Positions 13,900 through 19,945 of a DNA stretch of 19,945 bases are shown here, piece after piece. Source of the stretch: Anaerolineae bacterium. GTDB taxonomy: Bacteria > Chloroflexota > Anaerolineae > Aggregatilineales > Aggregatilineaceae. How positions within the stretch are numbered: the stretch's first letter is position 1; each line of letters starts with the position of its first letter. Position numbers and translations under genes: made by a program. The stretch is taken from contig JADLHR010000148.1 in NCBI GenBank assembly GCA_020848665.1, forward strand, positions 1 through 19,945. Direction: 5' to 3'. The notes under the pieces are model-generated. The model was not told the origin of the DNA, made no database searches, and worked only from the letters and a program-made list of their open reading frames with translations.

Positions 13900-16068
13900 C
13901 TAGTGTGCCGTCCGCTCCCGGATCAGGGCCACGATCTCCGGCAGGTCAATCCCCAGCTCGCGCACTTTCGCCAACGTCGGGATACCGTTTTCATCCCACC
14001 CGCGCCGCCTGTAGACTGCGTCCACCAGCCGCTCGTACTGCGCTTCGCGGTATTCTCGCAGCCGCGCGACCTTCTCTTCAAGCGTCAGCCCTTCCGGGTC
14101 AATCCCGACGTCATCGCGCAATTGGCCGTCATAACGCTCAGCGCGCGAGGCGTATTCCCGCGGTGTGACCGGCCCCATCGCCCGGTACGGCGGGTAATCA
14201 TGCTCGCGCGTTCCAAACCCCATTTTCAGCGTAAACAGCCGCTGGAAGGTATAGACCCGCTCCGACTGCGCCAGCAGGTCAGCAGGCGTCGCGGGTTTGC
14301 CGCTCAGCCCCTCATAGAGCTGCGTGTAGTTCTGCACGTGCGCCGGAACTTTGTTTGGTTCGGCGGTCTGCTTGTTGTCCGCCGGGACGATGTCGTTCCA
14401 GGGCAGCTTGCACAGCCCATGCAGGCTGAACCACGTCCGCCACAAGGGGAAGTAGTGCAGCGCCTCGGCCTTCGCTTCAAAGGTCGGAAGCTGCTTGTGG
14501 ACCATGTCCATGAAGATCAGCCAGGCTTCGTCATGTTGCGCACCCTTGACCGCCATGCCATAGCCACCTTGCTGCGCCAGCGACTCTTTCGTGACATATT
14601 CGGAGATTTCCAGCCCCTTGACCTCCATGCCGATATCGCGCATGAAGTGCGGGGAGGCCGCATATTCCTTCACGAAACGCTGCTTGAGGAAGCGCACGCC
14701 CTGCCCGATCAGGTGACCGAAACCCTCGCCGCTGGCGAGCTGGTGCAGAATGATCAGCACTGCGTCGGCGTTGCCCCAGGTCAGCTCCAGGCCGCCGGTC
14801 GCCGCGCGATCGATGATCCCTGCCTCGTAACACTCCATCGCAAAAGCGACCGAGTTGGCGAACGAGATCGTGTCAATTCCGTATGTGTCGCAGTAGAAGT
14901 TCATCTCGATCACCGGCAGCGGATCGAAGATGCCGAGGTTCGAGCCAACGCCCGCAATCGTCTCGTATTCGGGGCCGTCCACCAGCACAGCCTCGCCGCG
15001 ATACGGCCCGGTCCTCAGGTGAAAGTGATCTACGCCATGCGCGCATGACAGGGTGCAGCCATACCAGCAGCCATCGGGAATGCCCTGCGTAAACAGCGAC
15101 TCCCACACGCCCGCATCGTAAACCAGCGCCTGCGGGTGCGTGCCATAGCGAAAGTTCTGGATCGGGAACAAGTCAAAATGGTCCATGATCGGCGGCAGGT
15201 GCCCGGTCCCGATCCTGCGCATGTTATTCTGTTTGCCATCCAGCTCGGAGATTTCTTTGTTGATCCGGCGCCCTGCCTGGCGAATGAGGTCCATGTTGGC
15301 CGGATGGTTACTTTCACCGGTCATCTGGCTGTAACGCACGACAATCGCCTTGATCCGTTTGTGGCGCAGCACGCGGCCCGTCCCGCCGCGTCCAGCCTGC
15401 TTGAAGCGCACCTGGTTACGCCGCACATCGTACCAGCTCAGGTTGAGGCTCGCGTAGCGCGAGTATTCCGCCGCCTGCCCTGCCGAAACAACCGAGACAC
15501 TCTTGCGATCACGCTCGTCACCGGCGTACATCTCAGTCAGTTGGCGCGCGACAAGGTGCGAGTTCAGCGCCTCAAGCGGGGCGTCTTCGACCGTCACGCG
15601 GCCTTCGTCTCCGTCGATCACGATCACCACGTCGCGCTCGGCGATGCCCTGGATTTCGAGCGCGTCCCATCCGGCGAATTTGAGATAGGGTCCAAAGTAG
15701 CCACCGGCGTTGCTGTCGATCACCGACTGCGTGAGTGGCGAGAGAGTCACGACGGTTGACTTGCCGGAGCCGGGGTAGGCCGTGATCCCGCCAATCGGCC
15801 CGCCCGCGATGACCAGCGCGTTCTCCGGATCATCCCACCGGGTCGCAGAGCTGACTGCGTTCCATAGCAGCCACAGCGCGAACCCGCGCCCACCGGTGAA
15901 CAGGTCCTTCATCTGGTCCGTGACCGGTTTGGCGGCGATGGTGTTGTCAGACAGGTTAACGTAGAGTGTTTGATTGGCGTAGCCGCGCTCGACTACCGGC
16001 GGTTCGTAACGCATCTCGGCGAGAACTGTGCGCCCGGCCTTCAGCGCTTCAGAAGTCATGTCCAGCAT
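13900..16068 (-). CDS. Aldehyde:ferredoxin oxidoreductase family tungsten/molybdenum protein
   Basis: The 722-residue enzyme belongs to the AOR family, which oxidises aldehydes to carboxylates with ferredoxin at a bis-pterin tungsten (or Mo) site. The N-terminal domain shows YANQTLYVNLSDNTI (30-44), TGGRGFALWLLW (58-69), PLTQS/NAGGYFGPYLKFAGWDALEIQG (111-141) and the pterin-binding GRGGTG (226-231). Cluster ligands are Cys334, Cys338 and Cys342 (CWYGCTLSC) plus Cys553 (GLCKLPWND). EYETIAGVGSNLGI (367-380) and CDTYGIDTIS (393-402) are family hallmarks. The first two cysteines are three residues apart, unlike the Cx2Cx3C of characterised archaeal AOR. About 28 residues precede the usual start. 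The ATG at 16068 has GGAG six bases upstream; ATG 16059 is possible. It has its own promoter and terminator, and no ferredoxin or cofactor gene adjoins it. The aldehyde substrate is not predictable. Confidence 0.92.
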   Translation of the reverse strand: MLDMTSEALKAGRTVLAEMRYEPPVVERGYANQTLYVNLSDNTIAAKPVTDQMKDLFTGGRGFALWLLWNAVSSATRWDDPENALVIAGGPIGGITAYPGSGKSTVVTLSPLTQSVIDSNAGGYFGPYLKFAGWDALEIQGIAERDVVIVIDGDEGRVTVEDAPLEALNSHLVARQLTEMYAGDERDRKSVSVVSAGQAAEYSRYASLNLSWYDVRRNQVRFKQAGRGGTGRVLRHKRIKAIVVRYSQMTGESNHPANMDLIRQAGRRINKEISELDGKQNNMRRIGTGHLPPIMDHFDLFPIQNFRYGTHPQALVYDAGVWESLFTQGIPDGCWYGCTLSCAHGVDHFHLRTGPYRGEAVLVDGPEYETIAGVGSNLGIFDPLPVIEMNFYCDTYGIDTISFANSVAFAMECYEAGIIDRAATGGLELTWGNADAVLIILHQLASGEGFGHLIGQGVRFLKQRFVKEYAASPHFMRDIGMEVKGLEISEYVTKESLAQQGGYGMAVKGAQHDEAWLIFMDMVHKQLPTFEAKAEALHYFPLWRTWFSLHGLCKLPWNDIVPADNKQTAEPNKVPAHVQNYTQLYEGLSGKPATPADLLAQSERVYTFQRLFTLKMGFGTREHDYPPYRAMGPVTPREYASRAERYDGQLRDDVGIDPEGLTLEEKVARLREYREAQYERLVDAVYRRRGWDENGIPTLAKVRELGIDLPEIVALIRERTAH

Positions 16069-16106
16069 AAACTGCTCCTAAGTCTTGTGGAAACCAGTTT
16101 ACCTGG

Positions 16107-16135
16107 ATCATAACGGAGGACTCGGCTTCTGTCAG
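16107..16135 (-). promoter_or_regulatory. Promoter of the aldehyde:ferredoxin oxidoreductase gene
   Basis: On the minus strand CTGACA (16135-16130; 5 of 6 matches) is followed by exactly 17 bases and TATGAT (16112-16107; 5 of 6 matches). Transcription would start near 16100, leaving a leader of about 32 bases with GGAG before the ATG. Confidence 0.7.
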
Positions 16136-16219
16136 GCGGGCGGTAACAAACGTCCGGCGAAAATGGGAGGATAATCAGGTGCGGGCCTGGCTGCGCCGCA
16201 TATGGAAGGGGGTTACAAT

Positions 16220-16822
16220 ATGCGAGACTATCGGCTCACCGCAAAGCGAGACGAAATGGCGCCCCCCCGCAGGCTGATCTTTGTGTCTTCCAATATCGAG
16301 AAACATCGTGAAATCCGCGCCGCGCTGCTGAACGCCGGAACCGAGGTGGAGCGTATCGCGCTCGATCTGCCGGAGATTCAGTCGCTCGACCCGGCCGAGG
16401 TCGCAGCATACAAAGCCCGCCGCGCCTATGAGCTACTGAACGGCGAGCCGGTTTTGGTCGAAGATACCGGGCTGGCGCTGACCGCGTGGAACGGCTATCC
16501 CGGCGCGCTGATCAAGTGGGTGCTTGGCGCGGTGGGTGAAGAAGGCCTGTGCCGCCAGCTTGACCCCTGGTCGGACCGGTCCGCGCAGGCGACTGTCGCG
16601 CTCTGTCTCCACAACGCGAGCGGAGCGCACATCTTCATCGGCAGCGCGCCAGGCGTTATCGTCTATTCTCCGCGCGGCGAGCATGGGTTCGGCTGGGACA
16701 GCCTCTTTCAGCCGGAGGGATATTCGCGCACCTATGGCGAGATGCGGCGCGAGGAAAAGATGCTGATCTCTATGCGGGCGCAGGCGGTAGAGGCGCTGCG
16801 CATGCACCTGCTCGAAGCTTAG
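16220..16822 (+). CDS. rdgB: RdgB/ITPase-family non-canonical purine NTP pyrophosphatase
   Basis: The 200-residue protein should hydrolyse ITP, dITP and XTP to the monophosphates plus pyrophosphate, cleansing nucleotide pools. Motifs in order from the ATG at 16220: LIFVSSNIEKHREI (the TxNxxKxxE substrate loop), VEDTGLAL (the D/E-D-S/T-G-L catalytic acid motif), YPGALIKWVLGAVGEEGL (close to the PGPYIKW form of eukaryotic ITPA), GFGWDSLFQPEGYSRTYGEM and EEKMLISMRAQAVEAL. In the last, the usual KNxxSHR reads KMLISMR, so the conserved His before the terminal Arg is Met. Start choice: ATG 16220 has an AAGGGGG site seven bases upstream. ATG 16202 has none, and ATG 16256 is closest to the conserved domain but has only a weak site. 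A run of seven C (16262-16268) lies just inside the gene. It is divergent from the oxidoreductase gene. Confidence 0.88.
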   Translation: MRDYRLTAKRDEMAPPRRLIFVSSNIEKHREIRAALLNAGTEVERIALDLPEIQSLDPAEVAAYKARRAYELLNGEPVLVEDTGLALTAWNGYPGALIKWVLGAVGEEGLCRQLDPWSDRSAQATVALCLHNASGAHIFIGSAPGVIVYSPRGEHGFGWDSLFQPEGYSRTYGEMRREEKMLISMRAQAVEALRMHLLEA

Positions 16823-16847
16823 TTTAGCCCGCTAAGGCAGATTCCAG

Positions 16848-16853
16848 TACAAT
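16848..16853 (+). promoter_or_regulatory. Candidate -10 box for the long 3'-terminal gene
   Basis: TACAAT (5 of 6 matches to TATAAT) lies 26 bases after the rdgB stop. The only -35-like sequence, TTTAGC at 16823-16828, is 19 bases upstream and poor. It would place a start near 16860, ahead of both possible start codons of the next gene. Confidence 0.3.
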
Positions 16854-16931
16854 AGGCGCTGACCTTTGAGGCCGGGCAGCGCCGCGCGCGACATGCGAGC
16901 CGCACACCGGCAGCATAACAGGCAGCGCAGC

Positions 16932-19900
16932 GTGTCCCAGACAAAGACGTATCCCCTCGAACGGCTGTATTATGGCGTGTTGGTGGATGGCGACCGGCCG
17001 GTATCGCCGCAGCCGGAGGTTATTGCGCGCACGCCGGGTATTACTCCGGCGCAGATCACCGAGTGTCTGCGTGTGGGTAAGCTCCAGCCCCCGCCACTGC
17101 CCGAATCCACCCCCGAAATGCCCGGCGCGCTGGCGCTGCTCCAGAGCCGCACCACCCATTTTATCCTCGCTAAGGCGCAGCACAGCGATGCGGGCTTTCC
17201 GCAGGTGATGTATGTGCTCGTACCGATCGAGGCTGTGCGCCAACTCGGCGGAAACGTGCTCACCTTCCGAGCGCTTGGCCTCGCGCCGATGCCCGCCTTT
17301 TCAAGCGCGCAGGCGGCGCTGCCGCCGTTCGAGCTGCGCGCGCCACAGCCCCCTACCCGCGAAGTGCAGCTTGGGGCGCTGCTCGATCTGCTGGCGTTCT
17401 GCCAGGATTCCCTGAAGACGGTCGAAGGGATTCTGGCCGGGCTGGTCCAGGGGTGGCCGCTGGCGATCGTCAACAGTCCGCGCTCGTTCGCTGACCGGCT
17501 TCAGTTCGTGCAGGGCCTGCTGAGCCTGCTGCCCGTCCCGGCGCGAACGGGGATCACCTTTGCGACGCATGTCACCGATCTGGACGCGGCGCTGGCGCAG
17601 ATCAAGTTCACCAGCCAGTCCGCGGCGCCGCCCCAACACATGGTTTACGATTGGGAGCGCGGCGGGCTGCTGACCCAGCCACCTGAAGACTCCTACAGCC
17701 GCTATATCGTCGCGCAGCTACGGCTCGACCCCTCGCTGGTCGTGGATCAAACCGAGGCATTGGCGCGGACAACGCTCTGGCGCGCCGCGCAACGCGATCG
17801 GCTGGGGCCGGTGTTGGCGTGGGTCGCCCGGCGCGCCGCCGTTGATCGCATCGTACTCGACGGTCAGCCAGCGGACCGGGCGCTGGTCGCGTCGATCCTG
17901 CGCGAAGACCCCACACTGTCGGACGAGATGCGGCTTGTCTACGTGCGTCACGTGCTGGCGTTCGCGCTGGCGCTGCGCGAGCCGGAGTCCGCCGAGGTGA
18001 TCCCGGTCGCCGCCAGCGCGCATCCAGGCATCGCAGCAGCAGTCGCCGACCAGTTGCGCGCCGCGATCGATCAGGGGGACGCTGCGCTGGTAGTCGCAAT
18101 GCTCACTCACTGGCTGCTGAACATCCCCGAAGCTGCCGCCCTGGAATGGACCGTGATTCTGCACGACGCGGCGGAGAAACACCTCGGCGCGCTGCTACAG
18201 CAGCGCAATCCTGCGCCGGCCTACGAGTTCCTGGCAAGTATCAAACACGCGCACCCGGCGTTGCAGATGGATCGCGCGCTGCCCCGGCTGACCCAGATCG
18301 CCCAGCCGGTCGCGCGCCACACCAGCCGCCTGGCGTACACGCTGGTCGCTCTTGGCGCGGACCTGCTGCCCGCCGCCCCGTTTCAGCAGTTGCTGCGCGA
18401 CCGGGAGCTGACCTCGCACTTCCCTGCTGACTTCCACGCGGCGCTTGACGCGCTCGGCGCAGAGGCGCACACACGCGCGCTGCCTGGCACGTTGGAGCGC
18501 GCTGGACGCGCCTTCCAGGGTGAAGATCGGCTGCTTATAGTCGCCCGGCTCGCCGAGTGGGCCGCCTACGTGCACCGCACTGATCTGATCGATCCCGCCT
18601 GCCTCAACGCGCTGATGGCGCTCGCCCGTTCCCCGCGCGGGGCGAATCCAGCCGTGATCGAGCACATCACGCGCGAATTCACCGACCTGGCCCCATTCCT
18701 CAACCTGGAGCCGCCAGGGCACCGGACACTGATCGAGCTATTGCTCCAGTCGCGCCAGTTCGATCGCGCGATTGCCCTTCTTGAGCGCAGCCAGAATGAG
18801 CTGTACGGCGCTGAGCGACTGGGCGAGTTTACCCGGCTGGCCGGTGATGTCGTGCAGTCTGTGTCGCTGCCCGGCAGCGAGATGATCGCCGCGCTGGAGC
18901 GGCTGGAAGGGAGCCGTCTGCGGCCCGAACCACGCGCCGCGATACTGCATGGGGCGCTGCGGAGCTATCAGTGGAGTGAAGAGCTTGATTACGCCGCCCA
19001 GCGCCTGACCACGATGGCCTTCAACCAGCCGGCGCTTGTCGGCGTGATCGGGCCGGAGAATACGATTAAGCTGCTCCGCTATCATGCCCGCGCCGAGAAC
19101 GGGTTGGGCGCGCTGCGCGTGGGCGCGGCGCTGACCCAGGCCACTACCGGACGCGGATCCGTCGGCGTCGCCCTGATCGCGCAGATGTGGCAGGCGATTA
19201 CCTGGAACGCCAGTATGGTGCAGGCGGCGCTTGAGCTGCTGCGCCGCTATGTGCGCGGGATCCCGCTTGCAGATGTGCCGCGCGTGCTGCGTTACCTGGA
19301 ACGCGAGATCGGGCTGGAGCCAACCCGCGAGCTGTACGCGACCTACCTGATCCGGCGCGCGTCCGGCGACCAGCCCTTGCCAAACTTCGTCGAAGCTGTC
19401 GAGATCGCAGCGGCGCTGCTCTCTGATCTGGCCGCTACTTACCACGCCGACAAGGTCCATCCGCCGCTGCACCGGCTGCGCCGCGACTTCGATCAGATGA
19501 CTGGAAACCTGTCAGAGTCCGAGCGCCAGCAGGTTTCTGAGAGCACGTTCCGCCTGGCTCAGCAGGTCTACGAGATGGGCCAGAAGCGAGCGCGCCGAGC
19601 TGGGCGACAGCCAGCGGAGCAGGCGCTGATCGAAGGTGCAATTATGCCGCAGAGCGGGGTTGACCTGCTGCGCTTCATCGGTGGGCACCTGGCTCGTCAC
19701 ACGGCGCTGCCGGTTGTGTTGCAGCGCGAGGAAATGGCGCACCTGTTCGGCAGCCGGTCGGCAGCCATGCTTCTGCGCGAGACAGCGGCCACAAATCGCC
19801 TGCTGGACCCTCTGCAAGCGGCCTTTCGCCAACCAACCGACCCAATCACGCCGGGCGCGCTTCGGGCCGAGCTGGACAGTTTGTGGAACACCCTGTCGCT

Positions 19901-19945
19901 CTACGATCAGCGACGGTTGCGCGACGGCTTCGCGTGCGCCTGCCA
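16932..19945 (+). CDS. Large mostly helical protein of unknown function, possibly GAP1-like, 3' truncated
   Basis: The frame runs without a stop from the GTG at 16932 to the window edge, at least 1004 codons. The in-frame ATG at 16893 (13 codons earlier) is an alternative start, and a TGA at 16860 bounds the frame upstream. Neither start has a strong ribosome-binding site. Residues about 8-125 look like a mixed alpha/beta domain (LERLYYGVLVDG, VIARTPGITPAQI, THFILAKAQHSDAGFPQVMYVLVPIEAV). Residues 145-245 contain LQFVQGLLSLLPVPARTGITFATHVTDLDAA. From about 255 onward it is Leu/Ala/Arg-rich helices with few glycines, like an alpha-solenoid. There is no signal peptide, membrane helix, P-loop or obvious catalytic motif, so it is probably cytoplasmic. 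The N-terminal order weakly recalls GTPase-associated protein 1 (GAP1-N2 then GAP1-M) of predicted bacterial conflict systems; this is from memory and unverified. Partner genes would lie beyond the window. Confidence 0.8.
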   Translation, partial: MSQTKTYPLERLYYGVLVDGDRPVSPQPEVIARTPGITPAQITECLRVGKLQPPPLPESTPEMPGALALLQSRTTHFILAKAQHSDAGFPQVMYVLVPIEAVRQLGGNVLTFRALGLAPMPAFSSAQAALPPFELRAPQPPTREVQLGALLDLLAFCQDSLKTVEGILAGLVQGWPLAIVNSPRSFADRLQFVQGLLSLLPVPARTGITFATHVTDLDAALAQIKFTSQSAAPPQHMVYDWERGGLLTQPPEDSYSRYIVAQLRLDPSLVVDQTEALARTTLWRAAQRDRLGPVLAWVARRAAVDRIVLDGQPADRALVASILREDPTLSDEMRLVYVRHVLAFALALREPESAEVIPVAASAHPGIAAAVADQLRAAIDQGDAALVVAMLTHWLLNIPEAAALEWTVILHDAAEKHLGALLQQRNPAPAYEFLASIKHAHPALQMDRALPRLTQIAQPVARHTSRLAYTLVALGADLLPAAPFQQLLRDRELTSHFPADFHAALDALGAEAHTRALPGTLERAGRAFQGEDRLLIVARLAEWAAYVHRTDLIDPACLNALMALARSPRGANPAVIEHITREFTDLAPFLNLEPPGHRTLIELLLQSRQFDRAIALLERSQNELYGAERLGEFTRLAGDVVQSVSLPGSEMIAALERLEGSRLRPEPRAAILHGALRSYQWSEELDYAAQRLTTMAFNQPALVGVIGPENTIKLLRYHARAENGLGALRVGAALTQATTGRGSVGVALIAQMWQAITWNASMVQAALELLRRYVRGIPLADVPRVLRYLEREIGLEPTRELYATYLIRRASGDQPLPNFVEAVEIAAALLSDLAATYHADKVHPPLHRLRRDFDQMTGNLSESERQQVSESTFRLAQQVYEMGQKRARRAGRQPAEQALIEGAIMPQSGVDLLRFIGGHLARHTALPVVLQREEMAHLFGSRSAAMLLRETAATNRLLDPLQAAFRQPTDPITPGALRAELDSLWNTLSLYDQRRLRDGFACAC

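Noticed and set aside
13903..15048. 381-codon plus-strand open frame antisense to the aldehyde:ferredoxin oxidoreductase
   Set aside because: It fully overlaps a well-supported minus-strand gene with cluster and pterin motifs. The translation is rich in Arg, His, Gln and Val without domain features, as expected of a codon-bias shadow.
16824..19832. Many minus-strand open frames of 60-244 codons opposite the long 3'-terminal gene
   Set aside because: All overlap a single stop-free plus-strand frame of more than 1000 codons with consistent composition. The antisense products are Arg/Gln/His-rich and unrelated to one another.

Overview
The window is G+C-rich, densely coding bacterial chromosome with no mobile element, CRISPR array or rRNA. 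The gene mix points to a Chloroflexota bacterium, probably Anaerolineae-like: a Gld-type ABC exporter operon with a DUF4340 protein, a TIGR03960-type radical SAM protein, a tungsten/molybdenum aldehyde:ferredoxin oxidoreductase, a compact RpoD with regions 1.1 to 4, and a large secreted protein built of MAM/immune-inhibitor-A-like modules. This placement is inferred from gene content and protein style, not from a database search.

Layout. (1) Bases 1-2300: the 3' part of a large surface or secreted protein with four beta-sandwich modules, the last split by a PA14 domain, followed by a strong terminator. (2) 2460-3434: a divergent guanylate-kinase-like protein with an extra C-terminal, possibly Nudix-like, domain. 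(3) 3652-7637: a four-gene operon (ABC ATPase, ABC-2 permease, GldG-like protein, DUF4340 membrane-anchored protein) that should form one envelope-associated complex, closed by a hairpin terminator. (4) 7726-9816: a primary-type sigma factor and a LiaF/DUF5668-like membrane protein, joined by three 11-bp direct repeats. (5) 9922-11850, minus strand: a B12-binding-type radical SAM protein with an extended -10 promoter. (6) 12057-12226: tRNA-Phe(GAA) with a near-consensus promoter and a terminator. (7) 12301-13812: a CPA-type K+(Na+)/H+ antiporter with a C-terminal TrkA-C domain. (8) 13900-16068, minus strand: aldehyde:ferredoxin oxidoreductase with its own promoter and an oligo-T terminator. 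(9) 16220-16822: RdgB/ITPase house-cleaning pyrophosphatase. (10) about 16932 to the window end: an uninterrupted reading frame of at least 1004 codons for a largely helical protein of unknown function, with a faint resemblance to GTPase-associated protein 1 (GAP1) of predicted conflict systems.

Most of the window is ordinary housekeeping. The parts most worth a second look are the truncated giant protein at the right edge, the kinase with an appended domain, the nested PA14 domain, the Cx3Cx3C iron-sulfur motif in the aldehyde oxidoreductase, and several small nucleic-acid features: the tandem repeat at the rpoD stop, the C7 tract and overlapping upstream frame at rdgB, and an inverted copy of the tRNA D-arm in the antiporter leader. 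No gene-free stretch exceeds 300 bases. The longest (11851-12110, about 260 bases) holds two divergent promoters and an imperfect palindrome.
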